This document shows positions 12,035 through 29,000 of a stretch of DNA of 64,000 nt, one piece after another. The position numbers were made by a program, and so were the translations under genes. This DNA comes from Rotaria socialis. Its lineage: Eukaryota > Rotifera > Eurotatoria > Philodinida > Philodinidae. Each line of letters starts with the position of its first letter. Positions within the stretch are counted from its first letter, which is position 1. Under the pieces are notes generated by a model. The model was not told the origin of the DNA and searched no databases. It saw only the letters and a list, made by a program, of their open reading frames with translations. Location of the stretch: positions 31,287 through 95,286 of the forward strand of contig CAJNYU010001130.1 in assembly GCA_905331475.1 (NCBI GenBank), in the 5' to 3' direction.

Positions 12035-13534
12035 ATGTCATCGAATATTTTTAATTATCAATTAATATGCATATTTATTATCTTAATGATCTGTCCATAT
12101 ATTCATGGAAGTATGTAGTAGATAGAAAAACAAATAGAAAAACAACAATTTCTATTTTATATTCAGAATGTTCATTGGATTGTGGAAAGAATGGTCGATG
12201 TGTTAAAACACAAATATCAACTATGCCTGAAATTTGTATATGTCATAATGAAACTTACACGAATACATCATGTACTGAAGTAACCTTAGACAGTGAAGAA
12301 GATGCTGATATTAAAATTATTAATATTCATGGTCCGTTACTCAAAGTTGAGTGATATATTAGCGAATTATTTATTTTATTTTTAATCGTAGCACGTCGGC
12401 TTGTTGCTGTGTGTGAACATTCATATTGTGGTGATGTTGGTGTTTGTATTGTCATTGATTCAACTTTTGGATGCATTTGTCCTGATGGTAATATTGCAGA
12501 TAGATGTAGGTCAAATTCAATTATACCTCTCGGTAGGTGAATACAGAAGAAAAAGGCTAAAATATAAAGATTGTTATACTTAAGCGTCATTCTGTTCAAC
12601 TGGATGTTTAAATGAGGGCGTATGTAATCCAATCATTGGTACATGTACATGTCCAAGTGGCTTTACTGGTACACGATGTGAATTAGCACGAAGTAAAACA
12701 AAATTTTAGAAACAATAGAAAAAAAATTTCTTGTTTCTCTGCTAGGTACTGATCTTTGTCGGGATATTACATGTCGTAATAGTGGCGTGTGAGTTTCAGA
12801 ATTGATGCTGATTAATATCATTTCTAATTCATTTTTTTAATCACATATAGTTGTAATATAATAAGTCCAATCTATGCTACATGTTGGTGGTATGTATTTC
12901 TTTATTGAATACCTTTGATATTTCAATGTATTTCTATTTGAATAGTTTATTGGGTTTTCATGGTGATTATTGTGAACGACGATCAGGTATGTTTCTTAAT
13001 TTATGTTAACCTATTAAGATAAGAGAAGACTGAATTTATACATGATTAAAGTTGCACCAAGATGTTTATCGAGTAAATGTTATAATGGTGGAACATGCTA
13101 CGAACATTCGCCAGCATCATCCATATTTGCTTACTGCTTATGCAGGTGAGTCTATTAGGTTTTTTCTGAATGATTTGGTTTTTTTCATTCACTTAATTAT
13201 TACTTATTTAGACCTGGTTTTGTAGGTCTTCGATGTGAAACTGGTAAGAAAATTTTATAGAGTATGTTTAATTAATTTTTTGTTGCTAATTTCATTAGAA
13301 TATTTTCGATGTCCAAATAATGGCTTTTATGCTGATGCTTATGGTTGTGCACAAGGCAAATATTTTGAATGTGTTGAACAAAGTATGCTATTGATTCTAA
13401 TAATGAACTTATTTATTTAACTTTTTTCTATTCCAGCAATTACCATTTCGCGTTCATGTCCACGAGGTCTTCGTTACAATTTCTTTCTTGGTCGTTGTGA
13501 TTATGCTGTTAATGTAGCTTGTCCTATTTTATAA
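12035..13534 (+). CDS. Secreted five-EGF protein with C-terminal chitin-binding-like module
   Basis: The ATG at 12,035 opens a signal-peptide exon ([20 protein letters not shown]...) with donor GTATGT that joins in frame to the first EGF ([12 protein letters not shown]). Further exons give four more EGF-like modules ([26 protein letters not shown]...[27 protein letters not shown]...[34 protein letters not shown]). They end in a chitin-binding-like module ([20 protein letters not shown]...[18 protein letters not shown]) and TAA at 13,532-13,534. It is the longer paralogue of the gene just upstream, with two extra N-terminal EGF modules. An extracellular-matrix role is inferred from the modules. 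This copy looks intact; several introns are under 70 nt. Confidence 0.75.
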
Positions 13535-13859
13535 ACTAAAAGACATTTGCGTTATACTTTGATTGTTTCTCATTCTTTTTTTCTTTCATTTAAATTAAAA
13601 AATTTTATTGCTTAACTACGTGTATTTACAATCGATATATATAGCATTTTCCCCATCACACAAAGTGAAAAGATAAAATCATGAATTCAATGGATAAGTA
13701 CAATAGGTTACGTTTACAATAGAGAGTATACATATATATATATATGTGTATGTATGTATATATATATATATAAATAGGAAAAGAAAACTTAAAACGAAAA
13801 AGAAATAAAAACAGACTCGAACTCAAATAAAACTAGCTGTTCAAGATTATATTTTTTTT
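13535..13859. other. Convergent 3' spacer with (TA)n/(TATG)n microsatellite
   Basis: Lies between the stop of the EGF gene and the stop of CLPX. A mixed TA/TATG run sits at about 13,732-13,772. Nothing else was recognised. Confidence 0.5.
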
Positions 13860-17789
<3,930 letters not shown>

Positions 17790-18131
17790 AGATTAAGAAG
17801 CGATGAAATGTACAATGTTCTTAATCTTTGACTAGCAACATAAACTAATTTAGCAAATAATAGTTTAAGATTCTAAAAAGAAAAATATCTACGTAACCAT
17901 GATAAAAAAAAAGCAAATTGCTCTTTTCAAGCAAAGTATGAACTTAGAACACATGATCAGAGAAAACCTGGATCATCAAAAATATTTCTTTCTCCACTGT
18001 GGAATTGATCAACCTAAAGAGGGTGCTCGATGTCTCAACCTCAATGATTGGATAATCGGTAAAAAAATCTATTTAGCGAATTTTCCTTCGGAATATTTTT
18101 AGCTATTCAAACCCTAAAACTATTCTTAAGC
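17790..18131. promoter_or_regulatory. Bidirectional spacer between CLPX and the ZFR-like gene
   Basis: About 340 bp separate two divergent start codons, so both promoters and both 5' untranslated regions must lie here. No TATA box at a usual distance is evident. A 67-codon plus-strand open frame at 17,899-18,102 is probably fortuitous. Confidence 0.4.
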
Positions 18132-21100
18132 ATGTCAACAAATGGAATGAATTATTCGATGTACAAGTACGATCTGAAATGATATTCACTGTCATTTTAA
18201 TTTAATTTAATTATTATTTTACTTTTAGTACTGTTGCATATCCTCAAATGAACCAGCAGCAGCAGCAGCAGCAGCAACAACAACAACAACAGCAATCTTT
18301 CTATGGACAGCCATTTCAAAATGCTCTTTCACAGGTAAGACTTTCTGAAACTCCTCTAAGATTGATATTTCTGCATCATTATTTAATAAAAACTTCGTTT
18401 TATTCAGCAGTTTTCTGTGAAATAAACAAATCCACCGTAGAAATGAAGGATCGAATTTTTTATTTTGAGTTTATGATGTCAATTTTTTAATACAATTAAC
18501 ACATCATATTATACATGTTGGACAAATATTAAGGATTATATTTATGTATGATCATTTGAAACTTCATTACAAAGAGAATACAGCAGGTGCGACTTTATTA
18601 TATGAAATTATTTTACAAGAGAGATACTTGTTTTTTCGTAACTTGTTCTTGTAACTGTATACACTCATCGATTTTGCTCCATCTCTTGAAAAAATAGATT
18701 TCTTTATTGAAAATACAAACAGATGATTGAGTACTAGTGTTAAAGAAATTTCTTCATGAATGTTACTTTTCATTTTTTTTTATCGTAATATCAACTATTT
18801 TAATCAATTTTTGACTAAAAATATTTATTTCTAGCTGTGCATTACACCTATAACGTAAAGAATAAGATAAATCGACACAAGGCATTCAAGTTTTGATGAA
18901 CCAAGTTGCTATTGAAAAAAAAAACATAATATATTAGAAGAGCCAGAAAGAGAAATTGTGTGAAGATATCACAAGATCTATATTTCAAGTAGACGTCATT
19001 CTTCTTCGGAAACAGAAGAATCATGATTGGAATAATAGATATTGTTAAGGGAAAGAGAAAAAAGGAAATGAATACGACAACAATATGAATAATAGTTTCA
19101 AGATGCATTTGACATTTTGGACTCATAGTCTGCATGATTCTATTCTTTTTCCGAGTGTGATCAATGATGAGTAGTTTACTCACGGGAAGCACCACACATG
19201 AAAGAGCGGCTTCTCTCCGAGTAAAAGACATAATGAAATTCTCATTCACTCGCTATCTTCTCTAAAGAAAATTTATATGTCTTCAACAGTTTAACATAAA
19301 TAGGAAAACAAGAAATCCAATGGATCAAGTCAATTTCTTTCTACTCGAGCGCCTCAATTTTCCATTTCGTTTCGTTAAGGTTATTTTCCGCTTGATGTTT
19401 AGAGATAATTCAATTACGTGATAGAATATTCAATATGATTCATTTTTAGCAAACAATCTCTCCATATGGTGCTTATCCGATGTATTCTTCAACTTCAATA
19501 CCGAATTCAGCACAATATAACAGTAAAATTATCAGACAAAAAAAGAAAAGTTGTTTTTTCATGTTTCATCTTGTGTATCAGGTTATGATCATATTATTCG
19601 ATCAACTGCCGAAACTCTTGCTGCTTTTAATCATTCAACTGAAACATCAATGCTTAATAATTCTCAAGCACACTTTAATCGATCGAATAATGCTCAACCG
19701 AGTTCAAATCGTCGTTCCACTAAAAGCTCTTTCAATGCAAATAATGCAACACGTATGTATTATTGTGAAACATGTCGTATAGCATGTGGTGGTCATGCAA
19801 CATATCAAGCACATTTAAATGGATCTAAACATAAGAAAAAAGAGCTCGTTGCTCAAAATCAACAATCATCTGTTAACACAAGTTCGAAAATAGGTGTTAA
19901 TATAATTCGATGTGAATTATGTGATATAACATGTACGAGCTCAGATGCCTATAAAGCACATTTAGATGGAAGTAAACATGAAAAAGTAAGAATTTAGCTA
20001 ATTAAATTCTTATTCTTCTATCATTATAAATAGGCTACGAAATTGCATCGTAAATTAGGTAAAACTATACCATCAATAGAGCCTCAAATTTTGAATAATA
20101 CTTCAACATCATCTCAAATGAATGTCACTTCACAAACTGCACCAAATGAATCTCAGACTATGAGAAATGACAGTCAACAAATAGCTCTATCGAGTTTACT
20201 TGAAAATAATATTAAACCCATTGGCGAAGAATATATTGAAACAACATATGATAACACAAATAAGCCCATACTTTATAATTGTAAACTATGTGATTGTAAA
20301 TTTAATGATATTAAAGGAAAAGATATGCATTTAAAAGGAAAACGTCATCGACTTTCATATAAGGTAAGCTTACAATATAAATCAAAAATTTTATTCAAAA
20401 TTTGTATTTTATTTTTTTTTTGTAGAAAAAAGTAAATCCAAATTTTGTAGTCGATAATAATGCTACTAATAAATTGACAAATTTAAAACCAAAACAAAGC
20501 AATAATCAGCAATCCAACGATATCAATTCTAATACAGAATATATAAGTACACAGCAAATGATGAATAGTAATAATCAATCAGATATTGACGATGACACAA
20601 GATGTTTAATGATGCTACATCAACAAATCATACCATCACCTACCCTAGTAAGTTCTATCGCGTTTCTTATAATTAATATTCGTTTTAAAATTTTAAATCG
20701 AAGAATTTTCTCGATACTAAAGTGAAAATTCAAGATAGGGATAAATAGATAATAACACAAAATATCGATCGTTATTAAGTTACTCATCGAAGGTTCGAAT
20801 GTAAATATTTGTCTAGTCTAAATTCTAAACATGCATCAAAGTTCAATAGTAGAATTTCAGTATTTCAAATAAATTTCATCATTCATTATGAACTACATGA
20901 TTAGCTAAGAAAACTGAAAAATAGCTCAAATTGTTTTTAGTTTCTATTTAAAGTTGGCTCTAACAACATTTTCAGAATTATTCTTTTGATACTTTATTAG
21001 TAAGATTTTTTCATTTTAATTTTGCAGCGAGAGAAAATCGCTAGAAAATATCTGAATCCCTAGCTAAGAAAGTTTTTTACTCATATTAGATTAAGAGTTT

Positions 21101-22914
21101 TTGAGAATTCTGATGAAATAATGTTACACTGCTTGTTCAAGATTTCCATAAAAGATATGTAGATATATATATATATATATAGAGTTCTAGATTTCATATT
21201 ATTATTATTATTATTATTTAATCTTGTTTTTCATATTACAGCTAAACACTATAGAACAATTCGTCAGTGCTGTTGAATCAGCTTTAAAATCTTGTTCAAA
21301 ACAACTTCAAACGTCCACCACATTGCTGACCGATAACAATACTTCTGTATCCGAAACGGATGTGTAAGTTAGAGTTTGTTTTAATAACCACAAAGAAATT
21401 CTTTTCTAAATTTAATTGTTTTTCTCAGTAATGAATCACCTTTAATGGGTGTATCTCGTGTCGGTTTACTTGGGAAAAGTTTAATAATCAAAACAGATCG
21501 CTTATTTCATATTGTTGTTCTTTGTGCAGAATGGCCAACGAAAAAACTTTTTCAATCGATCGCAGCCATACTTTCAGATAACTTAGATGTAAGTAAACAC
21601 AATAGTTATCTTTTATCTAATCATAATGTAAATGCTCAAAAATTAAAATAGGATACATGGAAAAATAAAATTCAAGTTCAACATCAACTCGATCAAGAAA
21701 CCATAATCGTACAAACAAATACAGAAGAAGGAATAATGTATATCTCAATCGCATTTACTTCATTGGCTATTCAACAGCACGACAAATACGAAAGTAAAAA
21801 TATTTATTAATTTTTTTTTCGAAAGATCTTAATCGATTTTTGTTATCTTTAGATCAATTTGAAGAATTTCTATCGAAAATAAACTGTCTAAATGCCTTAA
21901 ATTTAATTCAATCAACTCGATGGTTTCAAGTAAAAATTGAAGCTTATACATGACATTTGAGTTTTTTTTCTTTAAATTAATTAGAATCAAGCGAGTCCTC
22001 GACAACACGCATCAGCATTAGTTCGTTGTTTACGTTATAAAACGAAAATATCAACCAATTGGAAATCATTATCATCTGAAGTATAAATTAGTCTATTTAA
22101 CTTTTATTATTGAATTAAATACTTTGCTTATATAGGCTATTGAAATTCTTATTGATCAAACTTTATCACAATACTTATCAGCTGTGAACGCATTTCGACG
22201 TGTTCTAGAATATATTTCCGGTGGTTTAGTGTTATCAAGTTAGTGTTGATTTTTTCTTTCTATCACGATGATTCTGTATTGATATATTTAGATGGTCCCG
22301 GTTTATGCATACCTTGGCAAACAGATTCAATGAAAGATATCTTCGAAAATTTAACGAATCAAGAAAGAAATGACACAACTCAGGAAGCTCAAGTAAATAG
22401 AAATTGATTTCATATACCTTTTTGACTGTAACAGAATTTTCTATGTTTGAAAAAAAATAAGACGTACCATCTCGTTGGTGAGTGCTTGACTGAGAAGATT
22501 CTATTGATGTAAGTCTCGAGAGAGCATGAGAGAAATTCAAATTGTTTCGAACGCAATATCAATATATAAAAGAAAAATCTATGAGAATCGGAGATATTGA
22601 AAATGTATTGCAATGATCAAATGTCAAACTATATTTTTAATTGAATTTCCAGGAAATTCATAGTGTACAAAACTGTATCCTATATTCTTTTATGATATAT
22701 TTTAGTTAGGTTTACGTTTGATGTCATATGGGCAATTATCGAAATGGTTTGAACAATCGAAAATTCAACAATTAATAGTCATGTTACCAAAGCGCTCTTT
22801 GTCTGATTGTGATGATCAAAGTAACAAAAATAAAAATTTAATTTTTATTGAGAAAAAACGTTTTTATATTTTCATTTAGCTCCAGTAAAACGACAATGTA
22901 CGGAATCAGAATGA
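18132..22914 (+). CDS. ZFR: ZFR-like RNA-binding protein: three matrin/U1-type zinc fingers and a DZF domain
   Basis: The ATG at 18,132 (MSTNGMNYSMY) splices across a roughly 50-nt intron to a poly-Gln exon. Exons at 19,450-20,365 encode three C2H2 fingers of the double-stranded-RNA-binding type: YYCETCRIACGGHATYQAHLNGSKH, CELCDITCTSSDAYKAHLDGSKH (shown as motifs only) and CKLCDCKFNDIKGKDMHLKG. From 21,240 to 22,800 the exons encode a DZF domain (nucleotidyltransferase-like, dimerising), marked by ESPLMGVSRVGLLGKSL, VLCAEWPTKKLF, the ALVRCLRYKT region and LGLRLMSYGQLSKWF. Stop TGA at 22,912-22,914 after PVKRQCTESE, which may act as a basic nuclear signal. The family binds double-stranded RNA and influences splicing and RNA transport. 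The order of fingers then DZF matches animal ZFR. There is a 1.1-kb intron at 18,336-19,449 and the finger linkers are shorter than in vertebrates. Confidence 0.88.
18255..18296 (+). repeat. CAG/CAA run encoding 14 glutamines in the ZFR-like gene
   Basis: Seven CAG, five CAA, then CAG CAA, all in frame, just after the second-exon acceptor. Mixed codons suggest a moderately stable tract. Confidence 0.85.
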
Positions 22915-23046
22915 GAAACTAAAAATCTTATTGTTTTGCTTATTATGATACGATTCTAATAGAAAGTTGTTATTATTGGTGATATAAATTTCAACGGGAT
23001 ATCTCTTGTTTACGGTTAAACTAAATAAATAAAATAAGAAAATTCA
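22915..23046. other. Tail-to-tail spacer between ZFR-like and PLAT genes
   Basis: Only 132 bp separate the two stop codons, so both 3' untranslated regions must be very short or overlap. AATAAATAAAATAAG near 23,023 is a likely poly(A) signal for the plus-strand gene. Confidence 0.5.
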
Positions 23047-26000
23047 TTAGAATAATATATACAGTTTTTCAAGAACGGAAAAATAAATTTTTTTCGTTGC
23101 TTGACAATTTTGAAGTTCACAATATTCAATCTGTAATGAATATCTATTGGATTTCGGAAGAAAAAGCTTGATGTTTTTAATCTACAAAAAAGAAAGAAAG
23201 AAAGAAAGAAAGAAAGAGCTTTGCTTATATTTGAAGGCGTTATTTACTGAATGAAAATTGTTTGGAATACTAAAATGAAAGATATCATATCGTCCAATTT
23301 GAAAGGACTTCAAATTATTTATTGAATGAATAAGTGGAATTTCAATGGAATATCCTTTTTCATTAGTTAATTCAATAAAAATCGTTTCATTCATTTCGTT
23401 AAATTGTATTTCATTGACAATTTTTACTCGAAAGTCATATTCAATTAAAGAATTAAAAGTTAATAGATTCGAACCTAGTTTCTATATCACATGAATTAGT
23501 ACTATAATTTGATAGATGATTCGAGTCTTTGATTGCATCTGAATGTTTTGTTTGTACATGAAATTGATTTGAAGAAAGATTGGTACTTGTTTCTAACCAA
23601 TCTTGAATTGTTTCCTTATTATAATCTAGATATAGAAATAAAATTGATTCAGTTTGGTTCAGAGAAAAAGAAAAAAAACAGGTTTCAAGGCTGACGTCTC
23701 TATTATTTTTTTCTTTGGCTTAGAAATAATAGCTATGTATTGTATTTACTAGTGGATGATGTTTGTTCATTGAGAATGCTGTTTGTCGATGGTTCAGATT
23801 CTTCATAAACTGTACTCATATGATCTACGGTAAATAATTTACTAGGTAACTTAGCAGTCATTTTTGTTGTGGTTGATTGTTGATTAGATATTTCATCAGG
23901 TACATTATAATACTGATTGTTTGTTAGAACTAATAAGTGATTAGTAGTTACGGAGGAATTTGTTAGGGATGCGATAGAACACGGTGATGATGTATAATTA
24001 TTTTTTGAAGATAATTCAATTGCATTCAGTTCTGTTTGAGCTTCGTCTGTTACTATTTGATCGTTATTTGTATAATAGTCGTTCGGTGCTTTATGTTTAG
24101 TTGGTTTATGAGTTTTATTGAGCGTCTTCAATTTGATATCTGATGAAACATTGTTGAATTTTGATTTACTTGAAGTGGAATGTATTGTAGAATGTTGAAC
24201 GTCACTAAGAAAGAAAATTAATAGTCTGTTCGATGATTTGAAATTTGTCAAAAGATAACCTGTTTTCTTTTGTAAGATTCTTTTTCATAGCTGTGATAGA
24301 ATATTTTTTTGATTTATTTGCAATTGATAGATTATTAGTAATTAGTCGTCGTCGAGAAATAAGTTTTCGTTTATTTGGTGACGTTTCAGATATTTTTAAT
24401 AGACTTTGTTGATGATCTTTACGAGATATTTTTGCGTGCACTGACGATAGTAATGCTTTTGTTTGTAGTGACTGTTCATTTTCATAATTATCAAGTGATT
24501 TTTGAATAAAATTTCCATAAGAATCATAATTCTTTGTAGTTGTATCGATGGTTATACTAATATATTAGTTTTTTTTTAGAATAATTACAGCTAAATAAAA
24601 ATATATTACGCATCCATGTCTTGAGTAAGTGTTTGTGAATCGTATTCATTGGAGGCATTTTGTTTTCTAGTTTGATTTGGTGTTCCTTGTTGGGAGACGA
24701 ATGAATCATCAATTGAGGTATGTGAACTTTGATTGAAAGTAGATAATGACGATGAAGAAGACATATTCATAGATTGCTTGGATTGATTTTGAATGTTACA
24801 TGAAGATTTCTGTGATAAGTTTGTACAAAGAACTTGATTATCTCGTGTTACTGATGCATGAGATAATGGTACACTTCGACTACGTCTTTGCGAGATCTCA
24901 TTTTCAGTTGGCGAATAAGGTTGAACACTTTTTAATAGAATCGGCATTGAACGCTTTGATAATGAATTATCAGTATTTAATGTGAAACCTGTTTCATATT
25001 TCTTATGAATAGTTAAAGTTGATTTTTTTTCGGTTGGTTGTTTATTTCTTAAAATCGTATCATTATTATCATTTTCTAATCGATTCATTTGTGCATTCAT
25101 GTTAGTAATATTTAATTCAGGTGAAATTTGATCATGAGATTCCGTTTTATGCAGTACAAAATCGAACGAATCTGACAAGACAAGGGATGTTTTTGATTGA
25201 ATAGATGTTGTTATATTTGTCTTAATGGACTTCGTTTGTTTAGATATATTTGATGAACTTTGACTTTCAATGATGCTCATCATGTTTTCTGAATCGGCGG
25301 TAAGATTTTTTTCGTTTATTTTTGATATTTGCTTTTGATTTGCTTTACAAGTTTTTATTAAACATGCCTGTTTCGATAATGATAATCGACGAAAATTAGT
25401 TTTCTTCGTCAATCGATCAGCTATTTTCTTTTCTTTTTTCATTGGTACAGGATAACTGCAAGCAATAGTTTTAAATTAGTTCTAGATGAACTGAGAAATG
25501 ACTATCTTGTATTTCACTTCAATTCTGGCAGAGAGTTCGTTTTTAGTTCTTTGATGACTCCTATGGGGATAACGAATTAGTAAAGCTTCGCTGAATATTA
25601 TTTTCGCCGACTCCAACTTTGCCGAATAAAAATCTTGACCGAAAAATATCGAATCAAATTTGATCCATTCTCGATATAGAATTTTATCCTAACTAACTAC
25701 TTTAATAGTGACTTGATTAATTAACCCCATCTGAGTTGATAGCCCACACCCACACCTCACAATTTAACTCGCAAATAATTTAGCAATTGAGGCGAGTTCC
25801 TAGATTAAAGTCCAATCAAGCAGGGGAAATCTTTAGGAGGGCTGTCCCTTAAGAAATTTTCTTTCGAAAAATCTTTTTTTCTTCCAGAGCTCCTTTTGAC
25901 GTTTTAAAAAGAATTAAGTTTGTTTACTATCATGACTAAATCTCCAAAAATATTATACGTAAGATAAAATTAGATTTTCGAATTTTCTTTCTAAAGTGCT

Positions 26001-29000
26001 AGCGATTGAAGGAGCTGAAATGCCATGCATGCTAAGAAGAAGTTTTGAATAAAAATTAGTTTTAAGACACATCATGATTAGGAGATACATTCAGTTTGAG
26101 TTACACAAAGTGATGTTGCTGAAAAATGCAATATTCGATAGTTTTTGTAATTACTTTTGGTGACTATAATGATTACTGTGTAATTTCTGCTTGATTGATG
26201 GTTGTTGTGCACTTAAATTTCGATTTTCTGTACTTTTAATTTTATTGTTGTGTAAAATATATGAATAGGGTCTCATTTTTACATTCATGATTTCTGATTG
26301 CAATTGATTCATATATTGTCGAGTATTTAATGATAATTTGGATGGTAATAAATGATTGAGTATCTTATTTTTGTTTGTTACTCTTTGCTGTTTTAATAAA
26401 CATGACGAAGTTTTCTTTGGAGATAACTTTTTACGTGAATTCATATTTTTATCTTGTGGAACTTGACGAGTAATGTTTTGATTTTTACCAGCTACGATAA
26501 AATATTTAAGTTATAAAATTGTCTTAAGTCAAACTACGATGGATTTTTATCCATTTACACAGCTGAATTCTAATGTAGAGGTAACCTTCCTTATGAGTCT
26601 ACAAGAAGTAGAGAAAAAAGAGAACAGATGTTATAGATTTTGTAGCGTACCTAAATTGATACTTAAATTATAGCAATTAACTTGTACACACTCTAGAATG
26701 TGTCAATTTAATCTAAAGAGCAAATCTATCGAAGAACTGCTTGCTATATGCTCATGATGAGCGAATTTGTGTACAATAAGTTTAGTTGCGCTAGATGTGT
26801 TACAGAGGATATAGCATCAATTAGTTTGCTTGTAGAAAAACTACAATATATTCTATCTCAGATCGAACTAGCCCAATCATAGCTTGAACTTTTAATACGG
26901 CTAATCTCAAACTAAGCAGTAAGTATCGTATTGAATAAAATGAAAGACAAAAGTAGAAGCCAAGTCGTTATTGACATAGGCTAATCGGAATTCAGCATCA
27001 GATTTTAAAGCGCATCTTAAATTGTAGATTCTTGTAGTTATTGTTTTGTTTTCCAGATCTTTTGTTTTTTACAAATAAAGTTCAACTTACGATGTCGATT
27101 TTTAAGAGTATTTGCTTGTTGTTGATCAAATTTTGTTTTTGAACTTCGTCTATTATTCATCAATTGTATTGGTTTAGTAGTTTTATTTCGATATTCCTCA
27201 AGTGTTTCAATTGATTTACGGTACGGATTCGATTCATTTAAAGATGAACTTGCTTGGTGATCAATATATTTCTTTTTACCAGTGGTTTTAACACGATCAC
27301 CTGGATGAATTTGTCTACTTGAACTAAGAGTTAATTTTTCTGATAATGAATTGAGTTCGTGAACTAGATTTTGAGAATTAAATGAAATATTTGTATCATT
27401 TAATGCAGAGAAATCATCTTCATCATTTTCCGAGAGAATGTTCTCAGATAATTTCTTGTAAGATGATACTATTAATGGATCAATAGAAGTCATCGTTGTT
27501 GATTGAGCAGCATCTTGTGGTCGTGTTTTCTTGTGCGTGGTGATATCTGACAGACATTGCATCGATTTGATTAATTCGAGTCTATTGTTGTCCGAATGGA
27601 GAAGATCATCGTCAACAACATATTCGACACTAACGAAAAATCAATAAATGAAAAAAGGTACTTTTTTTATGTTGATCGATCAAACCGATAGATCCTATTG
27701 CTTTTCGGATGAAAGATTTCAATAAATCCTGGTTGATACAGATTACTTTTGTTTGGTTTCGATCCGACTAATGAAAGTTTGAGTTTTTTCAACTACAATT
27801 TCAAAATAAATTATTTTGATTTTTATTTATCAGAAAAGAAATCATTAAAACTTTTCCAAGATCTTTTATTAAATCGATAGTAAAAGTACGAATTGTATTT
27901 TCTTCTAATGGTTCGTCATTATCTTCGATTTGGGTAAGTATCGTCTTGTCCGATTGTTCATTTTCATCAATTAATTCTATTTGAAGTTTCGTATCTTGAC
28001 CAAGAAATTCTTTCTTGATTGTTTTCATTTTTATTTTATAAATGTTTTTTTCAGAACTATCTATTGATTTAGTCATATATGTCTATTTTAATAAGAAATT
28101 TTATTCTTCATACGAATCAATTGATTAGCCTACTGAATGAGCTGAATATTCATTTAAATGAATTGTTAATGGATTATTTTTTCTATTTAATATTTCATTT
28201 ACATCGACTTGATAGGTATTTTTGGAATTTTCATCACTAATTTCAAATGTTGATATTAACCACTTGAAATAGAAAAAATAATTCAGAATATTTTAATTCT
28301 GATTTAATTTACTTCATTTGAGATTTCTTCATCAATAGAAAGAATTGCTGATTTCAGCTAGAAATAGATTTGATGAATGTTTTATTTGAAATCATTTCAA
28401 TATCATACAATGCCAATATCAGGTATATTGAGAACAAATGTATCGTAGTTTTTTTTTTCAAATAAATTATTTGAATTTATTTCTGATCTATTTAGATAAA
28501 TTTTATCCGATGTGCCTTTATCTCCATTTAATTGTAATTGTACTTCAGGAGTTGAACCCATCAAATTTGAACTATCCGTTTTTATTGAAATCTTATATTT
28601 ATGATCTGCGTCGATGAATTACTGTTATAGTTGTAACTATGCATAAAAATATTTCTTACTTCTCGATTTTTTAGCTCCCTGTGGTACTTCTGTTGAAATT
28701 TGATCTGTTAAATAAAGCGATAGAATTTATTCTTTTTTCTCTGCAGTAATATTAACGTTTCCTACCGAAATTTTTCTTAGCTGTCATTGTACTTGGAATG
28801 CTAGGTAATGAAAGTTGATTATGAACCATTTTGGTTGATGTTGCATTTTTAACATCTATGATGAAATAGAATAATTATTATTCTTCTACTATAAAAATAA
28901 TTTACATCGTGGAATGGGTTCAGCTTTTGCACTGATTTTTGGACTTTTTAAATCAAGCATACGATTAATATTAAATCTAATCAATAAGTATAAAAAAAAA

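Noticed and set aside
17899..18102. 67-codon plus-strand frame between CLPX and ZFR
   Set aside because: Lies in the shared divergent promoter region with no splice link to the ZFR start and no domain.
23455..23480. GGTTCGAATC on the minus strand, resembling a tRNA T-arm
   Set aside because: It lies inside the first bases of a PLAT-encoding exon and no acceptor or anticodon stems can be formed around it.
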